From JAZKFT01 sp043760535 (lineage in GTDB: Bacteria > Bacteroidota > Bacteroidia > Chitinophagales > Chitinophagaceae): a stretch of 31,313 nt of DNA. The stretch spans positions 1 through 31,313 of the forward strand of contig JAYUOV010000231.1 of assembly GCA_043760535.1 (NCBI GenBank), written 5' to 3'. Below are positions 1-9,508 of the stretch, piece after piece. A program made the translations under genes and the position numbers. Position 1 is the stretch's first letter. Every line of letters starts with the position of its first letter. The notes below the pieces were generated by a model that saw only the letters and a list, made by a program, of their open reading frames with translations, was not told where the DNA came from and searched no databases.

Positions 1-34
1 ATTTACTAGAAAAGTGAAATGGTGTAGTAACCAA

Positions 35-1930
35 TCACCCATTTTTTTTATTAAAAAAGCCTTCAATATTCAAGGTTACGGTAGTGCCGGGCTGCATGGT
101 TCCGGGATATGGTGTAGAAAAATTGATGGTAGATTTATACCCGTTTTTTTCTGAAAATACATGAATTCTTTTTTCTGTAACGGACAAGCCGAGATGCACC
201 CTGCCCGTATTTACCTTTAAATTTTTCTTCATCGTTATGCTATCAAAACCGGTACCATTATCGGTTACTGTTATTACAAGGGCCGTTTCATTTTTACAAT
301 ATTTTACATGCACAAAAAAGTTATCACCCTCCGAATGTTTAATACCATGTAAAATGGCGTTTTCTACATAGGGCTGTATAAAAAGCGGTGGCACTGCATT
401 GCCAGTATTTTTTAGGGCATCGCAGGTTTCTATAGTATAGGTAAATGGTGGGGTGGCAATTTCTTTCATCAGCTCCAGGTATTGATTTATGGTACTTATA
501 TCGTCTATTAAAGGCACGGTATTTTCTTCGGTGCTTTGCAATACACTACGCAGCATCCGGCTAAACTTCTTAATCATGTCCGAAGCCTTTTCGGGCTGGC
601 TCAATAAAATATAACCAGAAACGGAATTTAGATAGTTGAAAATAAAATGTGGATTTAGCTGTGCTTTAAAAGCTTTAAATTCCAGATCGGTAAGTTGGTT
701 TTTTAATTCGGCTTCCTGTTGTTTTTGTAATGCACTGGCCTGCCTTTTTTTGGCATCTACAGATTTGTACAATAATATACCAACAGTTAAAGCAAGCAGC
801 AGAGCGATAATACTGGCCAGCAGTAGGCCATTTTTAAACTTCAGTTCCTTTGTTTGTAAATCGGTAATATTTTTTAAATGTTCATTCTCCAGTTCCTTTT
901 TTCTTATCATCCATTCCGACTCTTTGATGATTACATTGCGTCTGTTGTTTTCGGAAAATAATGTATCGGAAGCAGACCGGTAAATTCTGTAATAAGTAAG
1001 AGATGAGTCTTTGTTTTTCATACTGTCATACACAAAAGAAAATTGTTCTGCCACATCTGATATTCCCTCTAAGTAACCTGTTTTACGGGCTATCGCCATG
1101 GCCGAATCTAGCACTTTTAGCTTTTCAGCATTTGCCATTTTTCTTAAAAACATGGCTTTGGCCAAATGCACATTAAACATGTTTCTTAAATCGTTTTCTA
1201 TGGCAGCTTCTGCCAGGGCTTTTCTAAAATAGTATTGAGCCGAATCGTAATTACCAGCATTGGCATGTATTTTACCAAACCCAACACTGTACTGAGATAG
1301 TAGGTAACGCTCTCCATCTTTTGCTGCAAAAGGCATCCCTATTTGCAGGTTTCGCTTGGCATCGGCATAGCGTTTTTCTTCCAAATCGCATTGTTGCAGC
1401 AGTTCGTAATTAACCGCCACACCACGCCATGCTTTTAATTGTGTATTTATTTCAATAGCCTGATTGGTATATTCCCTACATTTTTTATAATCTTTCAGCG
1501 TTTTAAAATTCTCGCCAATATTATTTAACGATACTGCCTTTAGCCGCAGGCCATTACCCAGTTCTGCATAATCTACTGCTTTAAAATAGGCGTTGTTACT
1601 AGCTTCAAAATTGGCCGAGTTAAACAACAATATGCCCAGGTTTATTTGCGCTAGCGCCTTACCATAATTAAAATGGATGCTGTCGCTAGCTGCCGACACT
1701 TTTTCGTAATACTCAAAAGATAATTTTATATCGGTTTCGCTACTGCGATAGCTAATGCGGTGAAGATTTAGTATATGCTGCGAATCAATTTTTGGGTGGC
1801 TTTTTATCCAGCGGATTAAGCTATCTACACCCTTTTGTTGGGCAATGCCCACAAGGGTTATGCAAAAAAATAAGAGGAAAAATGGTACTTTTTTTACCAC
1901 AAAAAAGGTTTGATTGGTTGAACGCTGCAA
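35..1930 (-). CDS. TPR-containing membrane sensor histidine kinase (LytS/YehU-type His_kinase family)
   Basis: The 631-residue protein has a hydrophobic N-terminal signal segment (about residues 14-31), a helical TPR-like sensor region (about 70-330), one membrane helix (about 367-389), a charged coiled coil (390-420) and a His_kinase-type phosphoacceptor block with the motif QLNPHFIFN, His near residue 428. A HATPase domain follows, with an N-box-like PLFIQPYVENAILHG (about 515-530) and a G-box DNGTGF (558-563). This is the usual Bacteroidota two-component sensor that phosphorylates a LytTR-type response regulator. No regulator is in the window. The stop overlaps a possible downstream ATG at 42-40 that runs off the left edge, so a partner gene may lie there (inference). 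The input signal cannot be read from the sequence. Confidence 0.9.
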   Translation of the reverse strand: MQRSTNQTFFVVKKVPFFLLFFCITLVGIAQQKGVDSLIRWIKSHPKIDSQHILNLHRISYRSSETDIKLSFEYYEKVSAASDSIHFNYGKALAQINLGILLFNSANFEASNNAYFKAVDYAELGNGLRLKAVSLNNIGENFKTLKDYKKCREYTNQAIEINTQLKAWRGVAVNYELLQQCDLEEKRYADAKRNLQIGMPFAAKDGERYLLSQYSVGFGKIHANAGNYDSAQYYFRKALAEAAIENDLRNMFNVHLAKAMFLRKMANAEKLKVLDSAMAIARKTGYLEGISDVAEQFSFVYDSMKNKDSSLTYYRIYRSASDTLFSENNRRNVIIKESEWMIRKKELENEHLKNITDLQTKELKFKNGLLLASIIALLLALTVGILLYKSVDAKKRQASALQKQQEAELKNQLTDLEFKAFKAQLNPHFIFNYLNSVSGYILLSQPEKASDMIKKFSRMLRSVLQSTEENTVPLIDDISTINQYLELMKEIATPPFTYTIETCDALKNTGNAVPPLFIQPYVENAILHGIKHSEGDNFFVHVKYCKNETALVITVTDNGTGFDSITMKKNLKVNTGRVHLGLSVTEKRIHVFSEKNGYKSTINFSTPYPGTMQPGTTVTLNIEGFFNKKNG

Positions 1931-1948
1931 GTTTCGTTCCTAATTATT

Positions 1949-1964
1949 CTACTCAAGGTTTAAA
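1949..1964. repeat. 16-bp sequence shared with 29455-29470
   Basis: CTACTCAAGGTTTAAA occurs here, about 20 bp upstream of the histidine kinase start, and again exactly at 29455-29470 upstream of a WYL-domain remnant. Similarity continues loosely into a following TGAATT. Both copies lie on the 5' side of minus-strand coding sequence in the same orientation, so they may be a shared control site or a dispersed repeat. Confidence 0.6.
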
Positions 1965-2110
1965 GAAATGAATTAAAATCATCACACAGATTTCTTATTC
2001 TATTATGAAGGTAAAAATTTCTAACTCATTATTATACCCGCTTAAAAAGTGTAACACCAGCGTAAAGGCAATATAGTTTAATAAACGATACTGATTGGCC
2101 TTGGGTGCAT

Positions 2111-2635
2111 TTAAAAATCTACCAAAGATCTTGCCTGTTCATCCATCAGTTGCCTTGTGAGTCCATCTTGTATTTCGCCATCGGAAAAGTTTTTTTTCAT
2201 ATACGGTATGCGTACCATGTTACTTAATACATGGCAGCCGAGGTAATGGAAAACATCGGTTAAATGGCTAAGGGCCAAAGCTCCGCCAAGTACGCCATCG
2301 CTAATACCCACAAGTGCTGCCTTTTTTTTATTTACGCTGTTGGGCCAGCCCAGGCCATCTATAAACGTTTTTAAAACCCCAGGAAATGAGCCATTGTATT
2401 CGGGCACTATAAAAACGAATTTTTGTGCGGCATCCATCCGCTCCTTGCTTTGGTTAAACTCTTTATTTTTTCCTACATTTTCGTAAAGTGCACTAAAGGC
2501 AAAATCTTCTGGCAAATGCTCAAGGCTTAGTATATCGCTTTCTATTTGCAATCTTGTAAGCAATTGCTGGTAGTATTCTGCTACTTTGTAAGTCTTACTG
2601 TTTTTCCGGTTGGTAGTGGCTACTATTAAAATCAT
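2111..2635 (-). CDS. NADPH-dependent FMN reductase family protein
   Basis: This is a flavodoxin-fold oxidoreductase of about 174 residues, the usual size for the NADPH-dependent FMN reductase family, which reduces FMN, quinones or azo compounds with NAD(P)H in the cytoplasm. Visible are the first beta strand MILIVATTNRKNSKTYKVA with its phosphate-binding loop, and the family-typical FVIVPEYNGS-like segment (here KFVFIVPEYNGSFPG) followed by LKTFIDGL. I place the start at the methionine of MILIVATTNR (2635). The open frame extends 17 codons further to 2686, but that extension lacks family character. It is probably monocistronic, pointing the same way as the histidine kinase but separated from it by about 180 bp. 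The physiological substrate is unknown. Confidence 0.85.
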   Translation of the reverse strand: MILIVATTNRKNSKTYKVAEYYQQLLTRLQIESDILSLEHLPEDFAFSALYENVGKNKEFNQSKERMDAAQKFVFIVPEYNGSFPGVLKTFIDGLGWPNSVNKKKAALVGISDGVLGGALALSHLTDVFHYLGCHVLSNMVRIPYMKKNFSDGEIQDGLTRQLMDEQARSLVDF

Positions 2636-2809
2636 ACAAGGATGGATATTTGGCGGCACAAGGTAAGGCTTAGCTATTGTTTGCAAAGGCAGTTGTAAAT
2701 GGCCGATGTAGTTTCTTTAAGATTTGGTAAAAAATTTGTTAAAGGCTTGCTTACTTTTTTATAAATAAATGCGTCTAATAATTACAATAATCTAAAAAAC
2801 ACTTTTGCT

Positions 2810-2986
2810 ATGAAATTGTTCCTGATATTTTGCAGGCTTCTGTCTTTCATCGTTTTTACCACTTTAAATTTTGAATATTTAGTAAACAGGCAGAGTAACA
2901 CCATTTTGTTACTACTTGCTATTTTTATCGAAGTTGGTTTGTACTTTCTATTACTTCATCCTTTACTTAAAAAACTAATAAAATGA
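2810..2986 (+). CDS. 58-aa small membrane protein, translationally coupled to the SPFH gene
   Basis: An ATG at 2810 opens a 58-codon frame ending in TGA at 2984-2986. That stop overlaps the ATG of the following SPFH/Band 7 gene (2983) as ATGA. The peptide begins MKLFLIFCRLLSF, has two hydrophobic stretches (about residues 2-18 and 31-50) separated by a short polar loop (YLVNRQSN), and ends in a basic tail, PLLKKLIK. This suggests a two-helix inner-membrane peptide with both ends possibly cytoplasmic. I do not recognise a family. The four-base overlap and same strand make a coupled pair with the SPFH protein likely, so it may be a partner or regulator of the membrane scaffold (inference). Confidence 0.6.
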   Translation: MKLFLIFCRLLSFIVFTTLNFEYLVNRQSNTILLLLAIFIEVGLYFLLLHPLLKKLIK

Positions 2987-3918
2987 TTACTATCGCATTA
3001 ATAGCACTTACATGTATTATTACCCTGCTGTATTTTAAAGCCAATTTTACAGCCATAACCCAAAAGGGCAGCTGGGCAAAGAGCCCAAAATTTTGGATGT
3101 CCATTTTAATATTTTTTGTAGGGCTAATAGCCTCTGCAGTACAGCCTTTTACAGTAGAAAGAGTGGATGCAGGCCATGTAGGGATTAAAGTAAACCTTAC
3201 CGGCGACAGCCGTGGTGTAAGCAGTTTTGAATACAAAACCGGTTGGGTGCTCTTAAATACCTGGGTAAGTAAGTTGTACGAATTTCCTACCTATCAGCAA
3301 CACATAGATTACCCCGAGCAATCTGTGATTACCAAAGGCGGATTTTCTGCCACTATTAAGCCATCATTTAACTACTCGCTAAAGCCAGGCGATATAGGCG
3401 ACATGTTTAGCAACCTACGGTTAGATGTAAAGCAAATAGAGCAGCAATGGCTGCAAACGGCCATTGTAGGTACCGTAAACGATGTAGCCAATAAATGGGC
3501 CGTGGATGACATTTTTAACCAACGGGAACATTTTGAAAGTGATATAGTAGCCGAGGCCAATAAACGGGTTTCTAAGTGGTTTACCATTTCGCAGTTGCGT
3601 ACCAATATTATTCCGCCTGCTGCTTTGCAAAAAAGTATTGAGGCAAAAACCCAGGCCATACAGGAAGTGCAAGTGGCAGAAAACCAAACTAAAGTAGCCG
3701 TGGCCGAAGGCGACCGTAAAATAGCTGCCGCTAAAGCCGATAGTGCCGCATTGGTAATAGCTGCAGCCGGAGAGGCAGAAGCTATTAGAAGAAAACAACT
3801 TTCGCTAAACCCAACCTATATTGATTACATGAAAGTGCAAAAATGGAATGGCGTATTACCTACTGTACAAAGCGGTGGCGGCGGTATTATTATGCAGTTG
3901 CCAAATGGTAAGCAGTAG
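2983..3918 (+). CDS. SPFH/Band 7 (prohibitin-like) membrane protein
   Basis: The protein has 311 residues. Two N-terminal hydrophobic segments (about 1-20 and 34-52) are followed by a prohibitin-type SPFH domain beginning VERVDAGHVGIKVNL (about 59-73), which carries the characteristic GHVGI motif. After this comes a long Ala/Glu/Lys-rich coiled region (about 215-270, EAKTQAIQEVQVAENQTK) typical of oligomerising SPFH proteins. Bacterial prohibitin-like proteins form large membrane rings that scaffold lipids and proteases such as FtsH. No catalytic function is expected. The start codon lies within the ATGA overlap with the preceding 58-aa gene, so the two are probably cotranscribed and coupled. 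A 7-bp-period repeat begins right after the stop. Confidence 0.85.
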   Translation: MITIALIALTCIITLLYFKANFTAITQKGSWAKSPKFWMSILIFFVGLIASAVQPFTVERVDAGHVGIKVNLTGDSRGVSSFEYKTGWVLLNTWVSKLYEFPTYQQHIDYPEQSVITKGGFSATIKPSFNYSLKPGDIGDMFSNLRLDVKQIEQQWLQTAIVGTVNDVANKWAVDDIFNQREHFESDIVAEANKRVSKWFTISQLRTNIIPPAALQKSIEAKTQAIQEVQVAENQTKVAVAEGDRKIAAAKADSAALVIAAAGEAEAIRRKQLSLNPTYIDYMKVQKWNGVLPTVQSGGGGIIMQLPNGKQ

Positions 3919-3920
3919 TT

Positions 3921-3955
3921 AGGGATTAGTAATTGGGGATTGGGGATTGGGGATT
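3921..3955. repeat. 7-bp-period tandem array (GATT-core heptads)
   Basis: Five consecutive heptads, AGGGATT, AGTAATT and three copies of GGGGATT, begin two bases after the SPFH stop codon. They share the 7-bp period and GATT core seen at 14908-14935, 21436-21477 and 22870-22918. Confidence 0.8.
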
Positions 3956-4025
3956 GGTTAGAAGAACGATCTATTCCAAACAATAAATTGAAAACAACAA
4001 ACTTCTAAACACCTAAACATAATAT

Positions 4026-5669
4026 TTGAACCGCCATCAAAATATAGCCGCCTTACAAACGGAGACCTTCGACCTCTGTATTATTGGCGGCGGAGCCACC
4101 GGTGCTGGCTGTGCATTGGATGCTGCTTTGCGGGGCCTAAAAGTAGTGCTGATAGAGAAAGAAGATTTTGCAGCGGCCACATCATCTAAAAGTACCAAGC
4201 TGATACATGGGGGTGTTCGCTACCTGGAGCAGGCTGTAAAAAAGTTAAGCTGGGCCCAGTTTGTAATGGTAAAAAAGGCTTTAAAAGAAAGAAGAACCCT
4301 GCTAAAAATAGCCCCGCATCTTACACATCCATTGCCACTGCTTACACCTTGCTTTACACTGCTCGAAGGCTGGTATTATGCCATTGGGCTAAAAATATAC
4401 GATTGGATTAGTGGTACAAAAAACATTGGTAATAGCAAATGGCTAAGCAAATCACTGGCATTAAAACGCATACCCACACTTAAAAAAAACAAACTTGCGA
4501 GTGCCGTTTTGTATTGGGATGGGCAATTAGATGATCTCCGTTTTGCCATGGCATTGGTGCAAACAGCCGCTGCTAATGGAGCAGTAGTTATTAATCATAT
4601 TACTGCCACAGACTTTATAAAAAACAATAAAGGAATACTTGCTGCCGTGCAGGTAACCAATACACTTACCAGCACCCGGCACACCATAAAAGCAAAGCAA
4701 TTTGTAAATGCCACCGGCCCTTTTGCCGATGCCATAAGGCAAAGGGCAAACCCAACTGCTCACAAGCGGATACGTGTAAGCAGGGGCATCCATATTACAC
4801 TACCCAAAGAAGTAATGCCGGGCCACACTGCCATGCTGATACCCAAAACAGACGATGGCCGGCTGATTTTTGCAATACCTTACCAAAACGAATTACTGGT
4901 GGGTACTACCGATGATGAATGTGCACTTACCGAAACTGAATTTGGCCCCACAAAAAAAGAAATAGAATACCTGCTGGGCTATATAAATCGCTATTTGGAT
5001 GTAGCTATTTTACCAAAAGATGTACGCAGCGGCTTTGGCGGATTGAGGCCATTATTACAAGCTGCTGTAGGTAGCAGCACCAAAGAACTGGTACGAGACC
5101 ACGAAGTGGAAACGGATGACAAAAGCGGCCTTGTAAGCATACTTGGCGGCAAGTGGACTACCTACAGGCTAATGGCAAAAGATACAATAGATATAGTGGA
5201 AAAGAAACTGAATGGAAAGGTTAGCGATTGCAAAACGGATGAAGCCATACTGCATGGTGGCACCAACTATGAGCCAGCTTATCTTTTTGAATTAATAAAA
5301 AAACAGGTAGCATGGCAAGATGATATTACCCTCCACCTGTTGCATAAATATGGGAGCCAATCGCTACAGATTACAACTATGGCTGTAGCAAATATTGCTT
5401 TGCAAAAAAGGCTACTTGATAATGCCCCTTATACTTTTGCAGAGTTACAATACCTAATAGCCACAGAAATGGCATGTACCGTAAAAGATGTAATAGCACG
5501 CCGATGGGGTGTGGCACTAACTGATTGGAGTAAAACGTTGTTACTCATTGCTATTGTGGGCCAAATTATGGCTACACATTTTAAATGGACGGAAGCTGAA
5601 AAACATTTGCACATACATGGGTATCAGCAGGAAGTGGAAGCTATGATACGCCTGGCGAAGGAAATATAA
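4026..5669 (+). CDS. glpD: FAD-dependent glycerol-3-phosphate dehydrogenase
   Basis: The 547-residue protein belongs to the GlpA/GlpD family, which oxidises sn-glycerol 3-phosphate to dihydroxyacetone phosphate and passes electrons to quinone at the inner membrane. The N-terminus carries the FAD dinucleotide-binding motif CIIGGGATGAG (about 18-28), followed by the family signature SSKSTKLIHGGVRYLEQA (about 57-74). The middle has the conserved GTTDDE, and GGLRPLL and GGKWTTYR occur near the start of the C-terminal third. The C-terminal helical domain is present, so the protein is full length. The start is a TTG at 4026: an in-frame TAA at 4020-4022 rules out an earlier start and the next in-frame ATG would delete the FAD motif. 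It ends just before a strong convergent terminator. The soluble NAD-dependent enzyme is excluded by the FAD motif. Confidence 0.92.
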   Translation: MNRHQNIAALQTETFDLCIIGGGATGAGCALDAALRGLKVVLIEKEDFAAATSSKSTKLIHGGVRYLEQAVKKLSWAQFVMVKKALKERRTLLKIAPHLTHPLPLLTPCFTLLEGWYYAIGLKIYDWISGTKNIGNSKWLSKSLALKRIPTLKKNKLASAVLYWDGQLDDLRFAMALVQTAAANGAVVINHITATDFIKNNKGILAAVQVTNTLTSTRHTIKAKQFVNATGPFADAIRQRANPTAHKRIRVSRGIHITLPKEVMPGHTAMLIPKTDDGRLIFAIPYQNELLVGTTDDECALTETEFGPTKKEIEYLLGYINRYLDVAILPKDVRSGFGGLRPLLQAAVGSSTKELVRDHEVETDDKSGLVSILGGKWTTYRLMAKDTIDIVEKKLNGKVSDCKTDEAILHGGTNYEPAYLFELIKKQVAWQDDITLHLLHKYGSQSLQITTMAVANIALQKRLLDNAPYTFAELQYLIATEMACTVKDVIARRWGVALTDWSKTLLLIAIVGQIMATHFKWTEAEKHLHIHGYQQEVEAMIRLAKEI

Positions 5670-5695
5670 CGGGTGCAGGTTTGGTGCAAAAAAAT

Positions 5696-5722
5696 GGCTC
5701 CATTTTCAGGAGCCCTTTTTTT
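5696..5722. terminator. Bidirectional intrinsic terminator between glpD and the RND operon
   Basis: A stem of GGCTCC (5696-5701) and GGAGCC (5709-5714) with a 7-nt loop is followed by a T-run on the plus strand (5716-5722). It is preceded by an A-run (from about 5688), which gives a T-run on the minus strand. It sits between two convergent genes and can end both glpD and the efflux operon. Confidence 0.8.
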
Positions 5723-5754
5723 ATTAACACATTATAAAATACATTATACCGAGG

Positions 5755-8700
5755 CTATGCTGCAGTCTTTCTTTCTTTTAATGTGCCATTCCAAACTTTT
5801 TTGCCTTGTAGGGCTCTTACCAAATACATGATACCTACAAAAATGAAGAAGAATGGCCCGGCAAAACCCAATAGTGCAATGTATCGTGTGCCATAGAATT
5901 TCTCCATAGGCCGGCGTAACCTTTCGGCTATAATGTACATGCTTGGTACCATTACTAGTGTTAGAAAAAATGCAAATATTAATCCGAAAATAATGGTCCA
6001 GCTAAGTGGGCCCCAGAAAACAACGCTATCGCCACCAAAGAAAATATGCGGGTTCAGGTGCTGGAAAAACGAAACGAAATTTATATTAAAACCTACTGCC
6101 AGCGGTAGCAAACCTAATATGGTAGCAATGGCAGTTAGCATTACCGGAATAATACGGATGCGGCCGGCCATAATAGCAGCTTCTCTAGTTCTTACACCAC
6201 GTCCACGTAGTTCATCTGTAAATTCTATCAATAAAATACCATTCTTAATTACAATACCCGCAAGGCCAATAACGCCTACGCCTAGCATTATGGTAGCTAT
6301 GGTCATACCGGTAAAGGCATAGCCAAGCAATACACCGATTATGGAGAAAAATATTTCTGTGAGTACTATAAACGGCTTACTCATACTATTAAACTGCAAT
6401 ACCAATATGAGGAAAATAAGGCCCAATGCTATAGCCAATGCCATACCTAAAAAGCGGGATGTTTCTGCTTCTTGTTCTCCCTGCCCGGTTTGCTTTATTT
6501 GTACATCGGCTGGTATTTTATTCTTGGTTTTAAAATCGGCTATTTTTTCGCCCAGCTCTTTATTTACTGCACCCACAAGCGATGGGTCTAACACATTACT
6601 TTGTAACTGTATGGTACGCTTTACATTTTTACGGGCTATTGCGCCGCTTGTATTTGTAAATTCTTTTGTGGCTACTGCACTTATGGGAATCGATTTTACC
6701 ATCATCGTATTCATATCCATAAAGGTGATTCGCATGTTCATTAAGTCTTCAATATTATTCCGCATTAAATCGGTGTAGCGTAGCTGAATTTTGTATTCAT
6801 CTTCGCCATCTTTTAATTTACTTACCTCTTTACCAAAAACTGCTGTGCGTATTTCCATACCTATTTGCCCGGTGCTAATACCTTCCATCATGGCTTTTTC
6901 CCTATCCACATTAATGGTTATTTCGGGGCTGTTCAGGTCCACATCCATCCGCAGGTTTTCGATGCCGTAAATTTGGTTGGTATCTAAATAGTTGGAAAGG
7001 CTGGTGGCTACCTGAGCTATTTTTTCAAAACTATCGCCGGCTATTTCCACGTTTACGGGTGGGTCTGTTGGTGGCCCGCCATCTTCCTGTGCCACCTCTA
7101 TACTGGCGCCGGGTATGCCTTTCATTTCGGCCCGGATGGCATCCATAAAAGGTTTTGTTTTTTTGCCATCTCTTTTTTCGTACTCCACAAAAGATACCTG
7201 AATACGGCCAAGGTTAGGGCGAATGCTTCTGTTATTATCCCGGGGGTTATTGGCACTATTGGCCACATTGGTAATAATACTTTCTACAATGCTACCGTTT
7301 TTGCCTGGCATTTCTTGTCCCAATATTTTTACAACCCTTTTTTCCAATATTTGGGTTACGCTATCGGTTTTTTTAATATTGGTACCAACTGGCATTTTTA
7401 AATATACATAAATAAAATTGGGGTCGCCGCTTGGAAAGAAGGTGCTGTCGTTGCCTCTTATCATTAACAGTACAACAGATATTGGAAACAATAAGAACAG
7501 GCATACCATCATCCAAACCGGGCGGGTGCCTTTTAGTACCCAACGCAACATTTTCTCATACTTATTCATAAGCGATGGCAGCACCTTTGTTTGAAAAGAA
7601 TGGATGATACCACGGAACACAAACCGGTTAAGTACCATTAATATAGCCATAAATAACAGGAAGTTTGCGAAGCCATGCCAGCCGAATAAATGAAGCACTA
7701 ATCCAAAGCCAATGGCTATCCAGAACAATGGTTTTTTAAACATGGCCATTTTAGGTTCTTCGTATTCCTTACCCTCGGGCTTCATAAAACTAACCGCAAA
7801 AACGGGGTTGAATATAAAAGCTACAATTAGCGATGCTGCCAGCGTAAGAATAAGCATGGTGGGCAGGTAAATCATAAACTTGCCAATAATGCCTTTCCAA
7901 AATAGTAATGGAAAAAACGGTGCCAATGTAGTGGCCGTACCTGCAAGCACCGGAATAAAAACTTCACCTGCTGCTTCTTTGGCACTGCGTACAATGGGTA
8001 TTTTACCATTGGCATAAATACGGTGTGTATTTTCTATTACCACAATGGCATCGTCCACAATAATGCCGAGGCCAAAAAGCAAGGCAAAAAGTACAATAAA
8101 ATTGAGCGTAACGGGTGTACCAACAATACCATCGGCAATGGGTAAAAACAGGAACGCAACAAACACACTGAGCGGTACGCTGAGTGCCACAAAGAAGGCA
8201 TTGGTAACGCCCATAAAAAACATGAGAACTAACAGTACCAACACAAAACCAATGATGATGGTATTTACCAAATCGTTAAATGATGTGGCAGTAGCCTTAC
8301 TTTGATCGCCGGTAATTACCACTTTTAAATCTTTCGGCAGCTCCTCATCGGCCTGCATTTTGGCCACAATGTCTTTTACTTTTCCGGCGGCACTAATTAG
8401 GTTTTCGCCAGCCCTTTTTACTATGTTTAAAGTCACCACATTTTTACCATCTAACCGGGCGTAGCTGTCTTTTTCTTTAATGGTATCTACTAGCTGGGCT
8501 ATATCTTTTAAATAAACCGTGGCACCTCTTGCACTGCTGCGTACTATTATATTCTGCAGGTTTAAGGCGCTGGTAAACTGGCCTTTTACTTTTAGGGTAC
8601 GCTTCATGTCGCCCACTTCTATTAGGCCACCCGTTATATCTCGGTTCTCCCGGCTAATGGCGTTTTCTATATCCATAAAACTTACCCTTGCGGCCTGCAT

Positions 8701-9318
8701 CTTATACGGGTCCACATTTACCTGTATTTCCCTTTCTGGAGCACCCACTATTTCGGCACGGGTTATTTCGCTCAGCTCTTCAAATTTGTCCTGCATTTTA
8801 TCGGCATACTGTTTCAGTTTTACGCCATCGTAATCGCCGCTCACATTTACAAACATGATGGGCATTTCGCTAAAAGCAAACTCCTGTGCATTGGGTTCGG
8901 AGGTAAGGTCGTTAGGCAGATCGGTCTTGGCCTTGTCTATGGCATCCTTCACCTTTACCTTGGCCATTTCTGTTTTTACATCGGTGTCAAATTCTACAAT
9001 AATCAGGCTGTAGTCTGTTTGCGATGTGCTGGTAATTTTTTTCACTTTAGCACCGCTGATGCCTTTTAATTGTTTCTCTATGGGCCTTGTTACCAGGTTC
9101 TCAATATCGGCCGGCGAATTACCTACATACACCGTGGTAATGCTAATGGTAGGCACCACAATATCTGGAAACTGCTCCTTGGGCATGGTATTAAACTTGT
9201 ACAAGCCATACAGCGAAATAAGGATGGCAATAATGTAAACTGCTGTACGGTTATCTACTGCCCAGCTAGTGGGTTTGTACTCTTTAAATTTCTCTTTAAT
9301 ACCTTCTATAAAATTCAT
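5755..9318 (-). CDS. RND-family efflux transporter permease (AcrB/HAE-like)
   Basis: The 1187-residue inner-membrane pump uses the proton gradient to export drugs or other compounds through an adaptor and a TolC-type channel. The N-terminus shows the first TM helix and the canonical FPDIVVPTISITTVYVGNSP with DIENLVTRPIEKQL. The TM4 proton-relay pair is visible in GLGIIVDDAIVVIENTHR (Asp near 422 and 423). The second half has GQGEQEAE and the repeated permease fold. It is longer than AcrB (about 1050): an additional hydrophobic segment lies in the centre (about residues 520-565) and another TM segment follows the last canonical helix (about residues 1145-1170). It is the last gene of the tetR-tolC-adaptor-RND operon, but 429 bp of repeat-rich DNA separates it from the adaptor, so expression may be partly uncoupled. 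Substrate is not readable; the organic-drug (HAE) type is more likely than metal (inference). Confidence 0.93.
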   Translation of the reverse strand: MNFIEGIKEKFKEYKPTSWAVDNRTAVYIIAILISLYGLYKFNTMPKEQFPDIVVPTISITTVYVGNSPADIENLVTRPIEKQLKGISGAKVKKITSTSQTDYSLIIVEFDTDVKTEMAKVKVKDAIDKAKTDLPNDLTSEPNAQEFAFSEMPIMFVNVSGDYDGVKLKQYADKMQDKFEELSEITRAEIVGAPEREIQVNVDPYKMQAARVSFMDIENAISRENRDITGGLIEVGDMKRTLKVKGQFTSALNLQNIIVRSSARGATVYLKDIAQLVDTIKEKDSYARLDGKNVVTLNIVKRAGENLISAAGKVKDIVAKMQADEELPKDLKVVITGDQSKATATSFNDLVNTIIIGFVLVLLVLMFFMGVTNAFFVALSVPLSVFVAFLFLPIADGIVGTPVTLNFIVLFALLFGLGIIVDDAIVVIENTHRIYANGKIPIVRSAKEAAGEVFIPVLAGTATTLAPFFPLLFWKGIIGKFMIYLPTMLILTLAASLIVAFIFNPVFAVSFMKPEGKEYEEPKMAMFKKPLFWIAIGFGLVLHLFGWHGFANFLLFMAILMVLNRFVFRGIIHSFQTKVLPSLMNKYEKMLRWVLKGTRPVWMMVCLFLLFPISVVLLMIRGNDSTFFPSGDPNFIYVYLKMPVGTNIKKTDSVTQILEKRVVKILGQEMPGKNGSIVESIITNVANSANNPRDNNRSIRPNLGRIQVSFVEYEKRDGKKTKPFMDAIRAEMKGIPGASIEVAQEDGGPPTDPPVNVEIAGDSFEKIAQVATSLSNYLDTNQIYGIENLRMDVDLNSPEITINVDREKAMMEGISTGQIGMEIRTAVFGKEVSKLKDGEDEYKIQLRYTDLMRNNIEDLMNMRITFMDMNTMMVKSIPISAVATKEFTNTSGAIARKNVKRTIQLQSNVLDPSLVGAVNKELGEKIADFKTKNKIPADVQIKQTGQGEQEAETSRFLGMALAIALGLIFLILVLQFNSMSKPFIVLTEIFFSIIGVLLGYAFTGMTIATIMLGVGVIGLAGIVIKNGILLIEFTDELRGRGVRTREAAIMAGRIRIIPVMLTAIATILGLLPLAVGFNINFVSFFQHLNPHIFFGGDSVVFWGPLSWTIIFGLIFAFFLTLVMVPSMYIIAERLRRPMEKFYGTRYIALLGFAGPFFFIFVGIMYLVRALQGKKVWNGTLKERKTAA

Positions 9319-9427
9319 AAAGTAGATTTTGCCCCCATACCCAAAAAGGGCTGTAATGGGGAGATTATTTGGTTGGCCGTACCTGTTGTTTATTCTTTTG
9401 TTAACCAGCTTTAGTACTACTATGAAG

Positions 9428-9453
9428 CGACATTGGCGACGCTCCGTTCATCT
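9428..9453 (-). repeat. Dispersed repeat copy (AGATGAACGGAG...CGCCAATGTCG)
   Basis: Read on the minus strand this gives AGATGAACGGAG, then CGT, then CGCCAATGTCG up to 9428. The same two blocks recur at 21529-21580, separated there by a hairpin-containing spacer, and the first block recurs partially at 21421-21431. Confidence 0.7.
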
Positions 9454-9508
9454 GGTTACTTCTATTGGGCTTACCCCTCAATTTCGATTGCCAATATTTT
9501 TTATTCCA

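Noticed and set aside
1..42. Possible start of a response-regulator gene at 42 (minus) overlapping the kinase stop
   Set aside because: Only 14 codons are in the window and they do not resemble a receiver-domain start, so it is not listed as a gene.
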